A stretch of DNA of 64,000 nt, taken from Roseomonas genomospecies 6 (GTDB lineage Bacteria > Pseudomonadota > Alphaproteobacteria > Azospirillales > Azospirillaceae). Where the stretch lies: positions 248,001-312,000 of the forward strand of contig NZ_QOKW01000003.1 in NCBI RefSeq assembly GCF_008365375.1, in the 5' to 3' direction. The notes beneath the pieces were generated by a model that did not search any database, was not told where the DNA came from, and saw nothing but the letters and a program-made list of their open reading frames with translations. A program made the position numbers and the translations under genes. Positions 8,312 through 18,495 of the stretch are shown piece by piece (position 1 is the first letter of the stretch; each line of letters opens with the position of its first letter).

Positions 8312-9352
8312 CTATTCCGGAACCACGAACTGCATGCCCAGCCAGCGCCAGCGCCCGTCCGCGCTGGGCAGGGTGCAGTTGACGCGCGTGCGGCCCGGCG
8401 GGAAGGGATCGCGGATGCGCACCTCCACCCGGTCCTCCGTCACCCGCTCCAGCGCCGTGCGCCCCTGGCCGGCGGCGAAGCAGGCCAGCCGCGACAGATC
8501 GCCCAACCCGTCCGCCACGGTGAAGCCGAGCGGCGGCGGGTTAACGGTCAGCAGCGGGTCGTCGGGCGTCATGTCCGTCACCGGCAGGGGCAGCGCGTTG
8601 GCGGCCAGCCGGAAACGGTCCACGCTGCCGAAACTCTCGTTCATCACGAAGCGGGGCAGGGCCACCCGGTCGGCCTGCGGGTGCAGGACGCCGGACTGCT
8701 GGCCGAAGGCCGCGGCGAACCCCTGCTCCGTCACGATGGCCCGCACCGCCGACGATACCTCCCCCTGCGGGTAGGCGAACAGGGTGGGGCGCTGGCCCGT
8801 CTCCGCCTGCAGCCGGTCGGCCATGCGGCGCAGCTCCGCCCGCACCTCGTCGGCGGGGCGGGAGACCAGCGACTGGGTGGAGGCGCCGAGCCCGCCGATG
8901 GTCACCCCGGCGGCGGCGAGCTGCCGCAGCTCCGTCCAGTTCATGTGGGCGGGCGATCCGCGGTCGATGGCGTCGGTCGCCACGAACAGGGTGAAGGGCA
9001 GCCCCGCCGCCTTCAGCCGCGGCCAGGCCTCCCGGAAGGCGGAGCGGCTGGCCTCGTCGATGGTGATCGCCACCGTCCGGTCGGGCAACGGTGCGCCGGT
9101 GCGCAGCGCCTCCAGGATGCGGAGCAGGGGCAGGACGTGGTAATCGCTGTCCCGAAGCTCATCCAGATGGGCCTCGAACTGATCGATCCGGATGCTGATG
9201 GACGGGTTCTGATCCTCGCCGAAACGGTCGTAGGCGAAGACGACGGCGGCGCTTCCCGTCCCGTCGGCCTCGACGCCGGGGCTGCCCGCCAGGGCTTGGA
9301 AAGCCCAGGCGGCGGCCACGGCGAACAGGGTGACGGCGCGGCGGAACGGCAT
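8312..9352 (-). CDS. secreted polysaccharide-deacetylase-fold protein, probably inactive
   Basis: A 346-residue protein from the ATG at 9352, which directly precedes a signal peptide (MPFRRAVTLFAVAAAWAFQALAG). The NodB-type fold is recognisable from VAITIDEAS, LPFTLFVATDAIDRG, MNWTELRQLAAAGVTIGG and PTLFAYPQGE. The catalytic residues are altered. The usual TxDD metal/base motif reads TIDE, and the segment that normally supplies the two metal-binding histidines (THPHM-like after VTIG) reads STQSL. Family members with intact ligands remove N-acetyl groups from cell-surface glycans. Here de-acetylation looks unlikely and a binding or regulatory role is possible. The longer frame to 9460 adds a non-signal-like extension, so I rejected it. 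Confidence 0.8.
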   Translation of the reverse strand: MPFRRAVTLFAVAAAWAFQALAGSPGVEADGTGSAAVVFAYDRFGEDQNPSISIRIDQFEAHLDELRDSDYHVLPLLRILEALRTGAPLPDRTVAITIDEASRSAFREAWPRLKAAGLPFTLFVATDAIDRGSPAHMNWTELRQLAAAGVTIGGLGASTQSLVSRPADEVRAELRRMADRLQAETGQRPTLFAYPQGEVSSAVRAIVTEQGFAAAFGQQSGVLHPQADRVALPRFVMNESFGSVDRFRLAANALPLPVTDMTPDDPLLTVNPPPLGFTVADGLGDLSRLACFAAGQGRTALERVTEDRVEVRIRDPFPPGRTRVNCTLPSADGRWRWLGMQFVVPE

Positions 9353-9550
9353 GGCGGCGTGTCGTGGGTCCGGTGCGGTGGGTCCGGTGCGGATCGGGCG
9401 GCCGGACGGGTTCCGGATTGCGCCAAGGCTGATGTGGCACAAGCACCCCGGCGGGAACAAGTCCGCAACACGAACCGCGCCGAGCCGGCTTTTCCATGAT
9501 GCAACCGTGCAACAAGTTCTGTGGCATGCGGTCGCAGGGGCCGGGTCCGG

Positions 9551-10102
9551 TCAGCCCATCATCAGCCCACCCAGAGCCGTGTCCGTCACGAGGGGATAGC
9601 GCCCTTCGTCCGGCAATTGATAATGCCACCATTCGCAGGCGTAGTGCCGCCAGCCCGCCGCCGTCATGACGCCCAGAAGGGCGGCGCGGTTGCGTTGCTG
9701 CTCGGCGGTCAGGTCGGTGCGGCCATGGTGGGACCGCTCGGTCATCTCGTCGAAGCCGGTGCCCATGTCCAGCGGGCGCCCCGCGCCGTCGGCCAGCGTC
9801 AGGTCCACCGCGATCCCGCGGGAGTGGGTGGAGCCGCCCGCCGGATCGGCGATGTAGGACGGGTCGGGCAGCGCCCGCCACAGCGCCCATTGCGCCTCGA
9901 CCGGGCGGAAGGCATCGTACAGCCGCAGCCGGCAACCGATGCCCCGCGCCAGCCCGATGGCCGCGCGGAGCGCCGCCGCCGCGTCGGGGTGCAGCAGGCA
10001 GACCGGGTTGCGGTAGATGGGTACGCCGGTCAGGTTGTCCGGCGTGGCGTAGAGCAGGTCGATGTCGACATCGAAGTCCGGCGGTGCGATGGGTGTGAGC
10101 AT
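9551..10102 (-). CDS. ddpX: D-alanyl-D-alanine dipeptidase (VanX/DdpX family)
   Basis: A 183-residue protein of normal VanX length. The zinc-ligand motif SxHxxGxAxD appears as STHSRGIAVDLTL (His and Asp ligands). The catalytic Glu and third His occur in CEWWHYQL. Arg in YDAFRPVEAQ is the conserved substrate-stabilising arginine. The enzyme cleaves D-Ala-D-Ala, releasing D-Ala from recycled peptidoglycan. There is no van-type cluster, and no signal peptide is visible, so cytoplasmic recycling is more likely than antibiotic resistance. It is divergent from tsaB. Confidence 0.9.
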   Translation of the reverse strand: MLTPIAPPDFDVDIDLLYATPDNLTGVPIYRNPVCLLHPDAAAALRAAIGLARGIGCRLRLYDAFRPVEAQWALWRALPDPSYIADPAGGSTHSRGIAVDLTLADGAGRPLDMGTGFDEMTERSHHGRTDLTAEQQRNRAALLGVMTAAGWRHYACEWWHYQLPDEGRYPLVTDTALGGLMMG

Positions 10103-10203
10103 GATCCATGCCGTCAGGGAAGACCGGGGCTGTCTAGCACGCTCTTGACCCAGGGCTGAAGTGGGGCTTTGAAGATGGCGGATCTGATGAAGGCGTGGGG
10201 GTC

Positions 10204-10893
10204 ATGAGAGTTCTGGGACTGGACACGGCAACCTCCGGCTGTTCCGCCGCGCTGTGGGACGATGGCACCGTCACCGTGCGGCGGCGCGAGCCGATGGCCC
10301 GCGGGCAGGCGGAAGCCTTGGTGCCCCTGGCGCAGGCCGCGCTGGCGGAGGCGGGCTGCGCCTTCGGCGCCTTGGACCGCGTCGCCGTGACCGTCGGGCC
10401 GGGCGCCTTCACCGGGCTGCGCATCGCGCTGGCCGCGGCGCGCGGCTTCGCCCTGGCCGCCGGGCTTCCGGTGGTCGGCGTCACCAGTTTCGACGCGATC
10501 CTTCACGGCCTGCCGGTGGCGGAGCGGGAGGGCCGCGCGGTGCTGGTCGCCGTGGACTCCCGCCGTACCGAGCCGTTCCTGCAGCTTTTCCATCCGGATC
10601 TGACCCCGCTGGGAGAACCGGCGATGCTGGAGCCCGCCGCCGTGCCGGGCTGGCTGGACGGGCTGTTGCCGGCCTCCGGTGACGGGGCCGTGCCGTTGCT
10701 GGTTGCCGGGGACGGGGCCACGCCGCTCCGCACGCTTCTGGAGGACCGCCCCGACACGCGTTTCGCCGCCGGGCCGGGCACGCCCGACGCCGCCGTGGTC
10801 GCCGCCCTGGGCGCGGCGCGGGAGGCCGGTTTGCCGGCCCAGCCCTTCTACCTGCGTCCGCCCGACGTCTCCCTGCCGCGGAAGACGGCATGA
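10204..10893 (+). CDS. tsaB: tRNA threonylcarbamoyladenosine biosynthesis protein TsaB
   Basis: A 229-residue ASKHA-fold protein starting MRVLGLDTATSGCSAAL at the ATG 10204 (a GTG three codons earlier is less likely). GPGAFTGLRIALAAARGFALA is the conserved TsaB/YeaZ motif (about 68-88). TsaB partners TsaD and TsaE to make the t6A37 modification of ANN-decoding tRNAs. Its stop overlaps the ATG of rimI as ATGA, the common tsaB-rimI pairing. The stretch after residue 130 is variable in the family. Confidence 0.93.
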   Translation: MRVLGLDTATSGCSAALWDDGTVTVRRREPMARGQAEALVPLAQAALAEAGCAFGALDRVAVTVGPGAFTGLRIALAAARGFALAAGLPVVGVTSFDAILHGLPVAEREGRAVLVAVDSRRTEPFLQLFHPDLTPLGEPAMLEPAAVPGWLDGLLPASGDGAVPLLVAGDGATPLRTLLEDRPDTRFAAGPGTPDAAVVAALGAAREAGLPAQPFYLRPPDVSLPRKTA

Positions 10894-11384
10894 CCGCCGC
10901 CCTGTCCGTCCCGTCCCGTCCCGTCCGCCTTCAGACCGCCGGATTGGCCGACGTGCCGGTGGTGGCCGCCCTCCAGCAAGGCTGCTTTCCGGAGGACCCC
11001 TGGGGCACCGGCTCCATCGCCAGCCTGATGGGCCAGCCGGGCTTCTTTTCCGTGCTGGCCCTGCGGGAGGGCGGGGACGACGACCCGGTCGGCTTTCTCC
11101 TGGCGCGGGTCGCCGCGGACGACGGGGAGATCATCGCCGTCGGCGTCCGCCCCGATGCGCGGGGGCTGGGCGTCGGGCGCCGTCTGGTCGCGGCGGCGCT
11201 GGACGGAGCGCGGGCGCTGGGCGCCACGGCGCTGTTCCTGGAAGTCGCCGAAGACAATGATGCGGCCCAATCCCTGTATAAATCCTGTGGTTTCCTTCCC
11301 GTGGGCCGCCGTCCCGGATATTACCGCCGAGCGGACGGAAGGGTTGCCGCCCTGGTGCTGCGGTATTCGTACACTGACGAATAA
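10890..11384 (+). CDS. rimI: ribosomal-protein-alanine N-acetyltransferase RimI-like
   Basis: A 164-residue GNAT protein. The acetyl-CoA pyrophosphate-binding loop is RGLGVGRRLV (RxxGxG), preceded by IIAVGVRPDA. The catalytic-core ALFLEVAEDNDAAQSLYKSCGF contains the RimI-typical L-E-V and N-x-x-A-x-x-L-Y. RimI acetylates the N-terminal alanine of ribosomal protein S18, and in several bacteria other proteins. The 4-nt overlap with tsaB supports translational coupling. Confidence 0.9.
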   Translation: MTAALSVPSRPVRLQTAGLADVPVVAALQQGCFPEDPWGTGSIASLMGQPGFFSVLALREGGDDDPVGFLLARVAADDGEIIAVGVRPDARGLGVGRRLVAAALDGARALGATALFLEVAEDNDAAQSLYKSCGFLPVGRRPGYYRRADGRVAALVLRYSYTDE

Positions 11385-11387
11385 ACA

Positions 11388-11642
11388 TTAACCTTTTTGA
11401 ATCCAAAGACGGTGAACCCCCTCCGGCTCATCCGGATTTTCGGGCGTCACGGCAAGAATGGAGTGACCCAGTTCGATCAAGGATCGGGGCACATTCTCCA
11501 AGGGTTCGCCAGCGTTCAGCCGGACTTCAAGCGTTTGCCCCACGGCCATCCGCTCCACCGACAACTTGGTCTTGACGAAGGTTAACGGACACACCTCGGA
11601 GGTGATGTCCAAAAACAAATCCGGTGAATTTTTTTCGTACAC
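11388..11642 (-). CDS. TusA/SirA-like sulfurtransferase family protein
   Basis: An 84-residue protein with the TusA two-layer alpha/beta fold. LDITSEVCPLTFVKTKL carries the single conserved Cys in a CPxT variant of the CPxP motif. VGQTLEVRLNAGEPLENVPRSLIELGH matches the second half. TusA-family proteins carry persulfide sulfur, for example for tRNA thiolation, but the CPLTFVKTK subgroup is not the classic TusA and its acceptor is unknown. The start is a GTG at 11642 preceded by GAGGAAG. It is convergent with rimI (3 nt apart) and divergent from mucR. Confidence 0.82.
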   Translation of the reverse strand: MYEKNSPDLFLDITSEVCPLTFVKTKLSVERMAVGQTLEVRLNAGEPLENVPRSLIELGHSILAVTPENPDEPEGVHRLWIQKG

Positions 11643-11672
11643 TGCTTCCTCTTTAAGAGCAAAGGATGGATA

Positions 11673-11701
11673 TTGCGCGCGGCCACAAACCTCTTTATAT
11701 G
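11673..11701 (+). promoter_or_regulatory. candidate sigma-70-type promoter of mucR
   Basis: TTGCGC (11673-11678), a 17-bp spacer and TATATG (11696-11701) lie 33 bp before the mucR start in a locally AT-rich stretch. This family often autoregulates through AT-rich sites. Confidence 0.5.
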
Positions 11702-11733
11702 GAGAGGAACGCCAAGCCGCGGAGCAAGCTTAC

Positions 11734-12150
11734 ATGAGCAATGGGAACCCTTCCAACGCGCTGTTGTCTCTGACCACGGAGATCGTTGCGGCGCATGTCT
11801 CGAACAATACAGTCGCTCTGGGCGATCTTCCGACGCTGATTGAGCAGGTGTACAAGTCACTCGCGAATGTCGGGACTGAGCCGGTTGCGACGGAGGAGCG
11901 TCCGCAGCCCGCCGTGCCCATCAAGAAGTCCGTCACTCCCGACTACATTGTATGCCTGGAGGACGGCAAGAAGCTGAAGATGCTGAAGCGCCATCTGAAG
12001 ACGGCCTACAACATGTCGCCGGAGGAATACCGCGACCGCTGGGGTCTGCCGACGGATTACCCGATGGTCGCCCCGAACTACGCCCGCCAGCGCAGCTCGC
12101 TGGCCAAGCAGATCGGTCTCGGCACCCGCGCCCGCCGCGGCGCCGCCTAA
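11734..12150 (+). CDS. mucR: MucR/Ros-family transcriptional regulator
   Basis: A 138-residue protein. An N-terminal helical region (about 5-45) mediates oligomerisation in the family. The Ros/MucR zinc-finger-like domain (about 75-130) reads VCLEDGKKLKMLKRHLKTAYN, then MSPEEYRDRWGLP and the basic RRG tail. Relative to the Ros C-x2-C-x9-H-x4-H ligands, the second Cys is Asp and the last His is Tyr, so only C, D and H remain. Asp as second ligand is known in the family; loss of the fourth ligand suggests weak or absent zinc binding. MucR proteins are H-NS-like repressors of exopolysaccharide, motility and virulence genes. It sits alone, upstream of the ornithine-lipid genes. The SD is GGAG at 11721. 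Confidence 0.9.
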   Translation: MSNGNPSNALLSLTTEIVAAHVSNNTVALGDLPTLIEQVYKSLANVGTEPVATEERPQPAVPIKKSVTPDYIVCLEDGKKLKMLKRHLKTAYNMSPEEYRDRWGLPTDYPMVAPNYARQRSSLAKQIGLGTRARRGAA

Positions 12151-12476
12151 GGACCACTGGGCTTGTGCGTTGGTGTCCGGCGGGCCGCCGTTCGGTCCGG
12201 TCCGCCCCGGAACCCCATGCCCCGGACCCCATGGCCCGGATCTGATCCTTCCTCCACGTCTCCCGCGTGACTCCTCCCATCCGCCGTGCCGCCGACCCCA
12301 TCCGCCGGGGCCGGTCCATTGGACATGCCCGGGAGCGGGCTTGTCGGGGGTTGGTTCGTCACGTCGCGGTTGACCGGCAACCGGCCATTCGTGTTATCCC
12401 TGTCCCGTGCCCGACGGGCTCCGGATGGAGAACCGGCGGTTGCCGCCACCCGAACACCGCCAGCGAAGCGTCGAGT
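12151..12476. other. 326-bp intergenic region with olsB promoter candidate
   Basis: No gene is evident between mucR and olsB. It holds a GC-rich degenerate repeat of CCCCATG/CCCGGA near 12209-12242. A promoter-like TTGACC (12370-12375), 18-bp spacer and TTATCC (12394-12399) lies about 80 bp before olsB. The overlapping long frame extending olsB upstream lacks family similarity. Confidence 0.45.
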
Positions 12477-13301
12477 ATGGCTGATACAGGCACGGACCAG
12501 GGCAGTTCTTCGGATCTGCGGATGGGCTCCCTCGAAGTGCGGCTGGCCGAAAGCGCCGCCGAGATCGATTGGGCGCAGGCATTGCGCTACCGCGTCTTCT
12601 ACGAGGAGATGTCGGCGGTGCCCTCGCCGGACATGGCCGCGCGCCACCGCGACTTCGACGATTTCGACACGATCTGCGACCATCTGCTGGTCATCGACCA
12701 CGCCCGCGGAAACGGGCCGGAGTCCGTGGTCGGCACCTACCGGCTGATCCGCCGTCCGGCGGCGGCCAAGGCCGGGCGCTTCTACTCCAGCGACGAATAC
12801 GACATCGGGCGGCTGGTCGGCTATCCGGGGGAAATCCTGGAACTGGGGCGGTCCTGCGTGGACGCCGCCTACCGCACGCGCGGCAGCAGCATGCAGCTCC
12901 TGTGGCGCGGCATCGCGGCCTATGTCTTCCACCACGACATCGCGGTGATGTTCGGCTGCGCCAGCCTGCCGGGCACCGATCCCGAGGCGATGGCGGAGCC
13001 GCTCTCCTATCTCCATCATTTCCATCTGGCCCCGGAGGAGCTGCGCCCCGTGGCCCTGCCGGAACGCTATGTCGGCATGGATCTGATGCCCCGCGACCGC
13101 ATCGACCCCAAACGCGCGCTGGCGGTCCTGCCGCCGCTGATCAAGGGCTATCTGCGGCTGGGCGGCTTCATCGGCGACGGCGCGGTGATCGATCACCAGT
13201 TCAACACCACCGACGTCTCGATCGTGGTGAAGACGGACCTCATCACCAACAAATATTCCAGGCATTACGAGCGGCGCAGCCGCGACGCCCAGATCGCGTG
13301 A
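12477..13301 (+). CDS. olsB: L-ornithine N(alpha)-acyltransferase (OlsB-like)
   Basis: A 274-residue GNAT-fold acyltransferase of the OlsB/hemolysin-like family. LRYRVFYEEMSA (about 38-49) and FDDFDTICDHLLVID (about 58-75) are conserved. LELGRSCVDAAYRTRGSSMQLLWRG covers the acyl-donor loop. OlsB transfers a 3-hydroxyacyl group from acyl-ACP to ornithine, giving lyso-ornithine lipid, a phosphorus-free membrane lipid. The ATG at 12477 gives the usual N-terminus. The adjacent downstream OlsA-type acyltransferase strongly supports the assignment. Confidence 0.87.
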   Translation: MADTGTDQGSSSDLRMGSLEVRLAESAAEIDWAQALRYRVFYEEMSAVPSPDMAARHRDFDDFDTICDHLLVIDHARGNGPESVVGTYRLIRRPAAAKAGRFYSSDEYDIGRLVGYPGEILELGRSCVDAAYRTRGSSMQLLWRGIAAYVFHHDIAVMFGCASLPGTDPEAMAEPLSYLHHFHLAPEELRPVALPERYVGMDLMPRDRIDPKRALAVLPPLIKGYLRLGGFIGDGAVIDHQFNTTDVSIVVKTDLITNKYSRHYERRSRDAQIA

Positions 13302-13344
13302 TCCACAATCGCATCAGAAGGTGGGCGCACCGGGAGGCGCTGGC

Positions 13345-14178
13345 ATGACGGCGGTGGATGCGACCGGGGCGCGCGCTTTGGGTTCGCCGGTGCGCGGCGC
13401 CCTTCGTCTGGCCCTCTATCTGCTGTGGACGCTTCTGCTGATCCCGGTGCAGGCCCTGGCCGTCGCCCTGCGCTCGCCGCTGCGCTTCCGGATACCGCGG
13501 GTCTATCACCGCGTCTGTGCCGCCATCCTGGGCATCGGCATCGTGGTGCGCGGCCAGCGGGCGGCGGACGGGCCGGTGCTGTTCGTCTCCAACCATTCCT
13601 CCTACCTCGACATCACGGTGCTGGGGTCGGTCATACCGGGCTCCTTCGTGGCGAAGAGCGAGGTGGCCGGCTGGCCCTTCTTCGGGGCTCTGGCGAAGCT
13701 CCAGCAGACCGTCTTCGTGGAGCGCAAGGCCCGCGCCGGGGTGGAGAGGCAGCGGGACGAGCTGGGCGCCCGGCTGGACTCCGGCGACAATCTGATCCTG
13801 TTCCCCGAAGGCACCTCCAGCGACGGCAACCGCACGCTCCCTTTCAAGACGGCGCTGTTCGCGGTGGCCGCCCGGCGCATCGGGGACCGGCCGCTGACCG
13901 TGCAGCCGGTCAGCATCGCGCCGACGCGGCTGGACGGCATCCCGATGGGGCTCGCCTTCCGTCCCTGTTACGCCTGGTACGGCGACATGGATCTCGCCCC
14001 GCATTTGTGGACCGTCTTCACGCTGGGCCGCATGACGGTGGAGGTGGAGTTCCATCCCCCCGTGACCATCGACGGATTCTCCAGCCGCAAGGCCCTGGCC
14101 GACCATTGCCAGCGCGCCGTCGCCCGGGGCGTGGAACGCGCGGTGTCCGGCAAGGCGTTTTCCCCGCCGGCCCATTGA
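13345..14178 (+). CDS. olsA: 1-acyl-sn-glycerol-3-phosphate/lyso-ornithine lipid acyltransferase (OlsA-like)
   Basis: A 277-residue PlsC-family protein with a membrane segment at about 22-45. The catalytic HX4D motif is NHSSYLD (about 83-89). The substrate motif [10 protein letters not shown] (about 155-164) and the downstream [10 protein letters not shown] block complete the family pattern. It starts at 13345 after GGAGG with 7-nt spacing, 43 nt after olsB. With OlsB it would complete ornithine lipid synthesis by adding the second acyl chain; lysophosphatidate acyltransferase activity is an alternative. Confidence 0.87.
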   Translation: MTAVDATGARALGSPVRGALRLALYLLWTLLLIPVQALAVALRSPLRFRIPRVYHRVCAAILGIGIVVRGQRAADGPVLFVSNHSSYLDITVLGSVIPGSFVAKSEVAGWPFFGALAKLQQTVFVERKARAGVERQRDELGARLDSGDNLILFPEGTSSDGNRTLPFKTALFAVAARRIGDRPLTVQPVSIAPTRLDGIPMGLAFRPCYAWYGDMDLAPHLWTVFTLGRMTVEVEFHPPVTIDGFSSRKALADHCQRAVARGVERAVSGKAFSPPAH

Positions 14179-14392
14179 GCGGGATATTCCACACGGTGAA
14201 ATGGAAATCGGGCTTGCCGGCACGATTGACTCGTTTTGCCGCACTCGTGCTACCATATCGGCTGAAAGCGATGCCGCAACGCGGCGGGTCGCGCGCCGGA
14301 TTGCGCCGTTCGGACCGGTGCCGTCCAGGCGCGCCTTTTTGTATTGGCCGAGATCACGGTTGGTCCGTGTCGCAGTGGTGTGGAAGGGATCG

Positions 14393-15777
<1,385 letters not shown>

Positions 15778-15781
<4 letters not shown>

Positions 15782-16851
15782 ACGGCTTGCCCGACCAGCG
15801 CCCCGATCAGCGTATCGACCTGGACTTCGACGACAACCGGCTTCTGCCGATGCTGTACGGCGAGCATGACCGCCACCTCGCCCGCATCGAGAACCAATTG
15901 GGCGTCTCCCTGATCTCCCGCGGCAACACGCTGACCATCGCCGGTCCGGCGGAGTCGGCGGAGTCCGCGCGCTCGGCCATCGACGCCCTCTATGAGCGCC
16001 TCAAGCGCGGCATGGCCGTCGGCACCGGCGAGGTGGACGCCGCCGTCCGCATGGCGACCGGCGTCGGCGGGGCGGTGCGCGACCAGAATCTGGCGACGCT
16101 GAGCCGGGGCGAGGTTGCGGTGCGCACCCGCCGCAAGGGCGCCATCACCCCGCGCTCCCCCATGCAGGCCGCCTATCTCCAGGCTTTGGCCGAAAGCGAG
16201 ATGGTCTTCGGGCTCGGCCCCGCCGGCACCGGCAAGACCTACCTCGCCGTGGCGCAGGCGGTGGCTCTGCTGACCACGGGCCAAGTGGACCGCATCATCC
16301 TGTCCCGCCCCGCCGTGGAGGCGGGGGAACGGCTGGGCTTCCTGCCCGGCGACCTGAAGGAGAAGGTGGACCCCTATCTGCGCCCGCTCTACGACGCGCT
16401 GCACGACATGCTGCCGGCGGAGCAGGTGAAGAAGCGGCTGGAGTCCGGCGAGATCGAGATCGCGCCGCTCGCCTTCATGCGCGGCCGCACGCTCGGCAAC
16501 GCCTTCGTCATCCTGGACGAGGCGCAGAACACCACGCCCATGCAGATGAAGATGTTCCTCACCCGCCTGGGCGAGGGGGGCCGCATGGCGGTCACCGGCG
16601 ACATCTCGCAGACCGACCTGCCGGCCGGCACGAAGTCCGGCCTGCGCGAAGCATTGGACATCCTGGACGGGGTGGACGGCATCCGCTTCGTCCATTTCAC
16701 CGACGCCGACGTGGTGCGCCACCCGCTGGTCGCCCGCATCATCCGTGCCTATGACCGCGCCGAGGGTGCCCGCGCCGAAAGCCAGCGCAAGCCCACGCCC
16801 CGGCGGGCCGGTCCAAAGGATGGCGGTCCAGACGGGGAGGGAACACCGTGA
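15778..16851 (+). CDS. ybeZ: PhoH-like ATPase (YbeZ-type)
   Basis: A 357-residue protein. An N-terminal KH-like region (about 35-90) precedes a PhoH P-loop ATPase domain. Walker A is [11 protein letters not shown] (about 145-155) and Walker B is [11 protein letters not shown] (about 241-251). In this genomic position (miaB-phoH-ybeY-corC) the protein partners YbeY in RNA metabolism and ribosome quality control. The TTG start at 15778 forms a TTGA overlap with the miaB stop. The C-terminal 30 residues are basic and disordered. Confidence 0.92.
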
Positions 16852-17381
16852 TGGCCGTCGATGTCGTCGTTTCACGTGAAGCGGGCGATTGGGCGGAGAA
16901 CGCCGAGTGGCTGTGCGAACGCGCGGCGCTCGCCGCGTTGTCCGTCACCTACGACGAGGACGAAGGCCCGGCGGAGTTGTCCGTCGTGCTGGCCGACGAC
17001 GCGCTGGTGCACCGGCTGAACCGCGAATACCGCGGCAAGGACAAGCCGACCAACGTGCTGTCCTTCGCCCTGACCGAGGCGGAGGAGCCCGAACTGGGCG
17101 AGGACGCACCGGTCATGCTGGGCGACGTGATCCTGGCCTGGGAAACCGTCGCCCGTGAAGCCGCCGAGCAGGGAAAAACCCCTTCGGACCATATGACCCA
17201 CCTTGTGGTGCATGGCGTTCTTCATTTGCTCGGGTATGATCACGAGACGGACGAAGAGGCCGAGGAGATGGAGCAGCTCGAAACCGACGTGCTCGCGACC
17301 CTCGGCATCGCCGATCCGTACGCCGCCACGCGCTCTCCGCCCGGAGAGCCGAATTTGGACGAACAACCGCCGGACCGATGA
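16851..17381 (+). CDS. ybeY: endoribonuclease YbeY (rRNA maturation factor)
   Basis: A 176-residue metalloprotein. The zinc-binding H3xH5xH motif is HLVVHGVLHLLGYDHETD (about residues 120-137), and NREYRGKDKPTNVLSFAL (about 57-74) is the other family block. It takes part in 16S rRNA 3' end maturation and 70S quality control. The ATG at 16851 overlaps the phoH stop by one base (TGATG); a GTG one codon earlier is equally possible. GGGGAGGG lies about 9 nt upstream. Confidence 0.93.
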   Translation: MAVDVVVSREAGDWAENAEWLCERAALAALSVTYDEDEGPAELSVVLADDALVHRLNREYRGKDKPTNVLSFALTEAEEPELGEDAPVMLGDVILAWETVAREAAEQGKTPSDHMTHLVVHGVLHLLGYDHETDEEAEEMEQLETDVLATLGIADPYAATRSPPGEPNLDEQPPDR

Positions 17382-18295
17382 GCGAGATTTCCGACAGTCG
17401 AACGCCCCGTGAAGACGGGGCCGAAGATCAACAATCCTTGGGCCACCTGTTCCGCGGGTGGCTGAGGACCGTCCTGGGGGGGCGCGACGACGCCACCCTG
17501 CGCGCCACGATCGAAGAACTGATCGAGGAGCAGGACAACGGCGAGGGATCGCTGGGAGCGGGCGAGCGCGCCCTGCTCGCCAACATCCTGAAGCTCCGCG
17601 ACCGCACCGTCGACGACGTGATGGTGCCCCGCGCGGACATCGTGGCGGTGGAGGTGGACACGCCGTTCCCCGCCCTGGTCCAGCGCATGGCGGAGGAAGC
17701 CCATTCCCGCATGCCGGTTTTCCGTGAAACGCTCGACGACGTCGTCGGCATGGTCCACATCAAGGACGTGCTGACCGCGATGGCGAACCGGAAGCCCGTC
17801 GAACTGAAGGACATCGTGCGCGACCTGACCATCGTCGCGCCCAGCATGCCGGTGGTGGACCTTCTGGTGCAGATGCGCCAGAAGCGCCAGCACATGGCGC
17901 TGGTGGTGGACGAGTTCGGCGGCATCGACGGTCTCGTGACCATCGAGGATCTGGTCGAGGAGATCGTCGGCGAGATCGAGGACGAACACGACGAGGAGGC
18001 GACTCCCCATTTCGTGGAACGTCCCGACGGCTCCATCATCGCCGACGCCCGCGTGTCCATCGAGGATTTCGAGGACCGTGTCGGCACCTTCCTCACGGAG
18101 GACGAGCGCGAGGACATCGACACGCTCGGCGGCCTCGTCGTGTCGCTCGCCGGGCGGGTGCCGGGCCGCGGGGAGACTCTGACCCATCCGTCCGGTCTGG
18201 AGTTCGAGATCGTGGATGCCGACCCGCGGCGCCTCAAGCGCCTGCGCGTCCGCAGCGCTCCTGCCGAAAACTCCGCCCTGGCTGAAGTGGGGTAA
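17378..18295 (+). CDS. corC: CBS-pair/CorC_HlyC domain protein (CorC-like)
   Basis: A 305-residue soluble protein. After a 60-residue acidic N-terminus come two CBS domains (about 70-195), with DVMVPRADIVAVE and DEFGGIDGLVTIEDLVEEIVGE as characteristic segments. The C-terminal CorC_HlyC domain (about 215-292) contains DTLGGLVVSLAGRVPGRGE. Homologues are linked to magnesium/cobalt efflux or to membrane-protein regulation. The ATG overlaps the ybeY stop (ATGA). It carries no transmembrane segment, like E. coli CorC. The conserved neighbour lnt follows after a repeat-bearing 200-bp gap. Confidence 0.88.
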   Translation: MSEISDSRTPREDGAEDQQSLGHLFRGWLRTVLGGRDDATLRATIEELIEEQDNGEGSLGAGERALLANILKLRDRTVDDVMVPRADIVAVEVDTPFPALVQRMAEEAHSRMPVFRETLDDVVGMVHIKDVLTAMANRKPVELKDIVRDLTIVAPSMPVVDLLVQMRQKRQHMALVVDEFGGIDGLVTIEDLVEEIVGEIEDEHDEEATPHFVERPDGSIIADARVSIEDFEDRVGTFLTEDEREDIDTLGGLVVSLAGRVPGRGETLTHPSGLEFEIVDADPRRLKRLRVRSAPAENSALAEVG

Positions 18296-18311
18296 GGCCC
18301 CGGCAGGGATT

Positions 18312-18435
18312 TTTACCACGAAGGCACGAAGGACACAAAGACGGCACAAAGAAGCTCTACCGCATTCCCAGGACCATGGGAGATGCGAGGGGCTTCTTGG
18401 TGAAAGTCTTTGTGCCTTCGTGTCTTCGTGGTGAA
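18312..18435. repeat. long inverted repeat of the CACGAAGGCACAAAG family
   Basis: The left arm (18312-18342) and right arm (18406-18435) are complementary over about 30 bases with one indel and one or two mismatches, separated by 63 bases. Arms are built from alternating CACGAAG/CACAAAG blocks. A related element lies at 57160-57231. Confidence 0.85.
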
Positions 18436-18495
18436 TCCCTTTCCAGATCAGCACGACCGCATCCGGAGTTCCGATCCTTGACCGCCACCGACACC

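Noticed and set aside
9551-10102. Vancomycin-resistance gene vanX
   Set aside because: Same family, but no vanHA/RS neighbours and a Gram-negative context; housekeeping dipeptidase is more likely.
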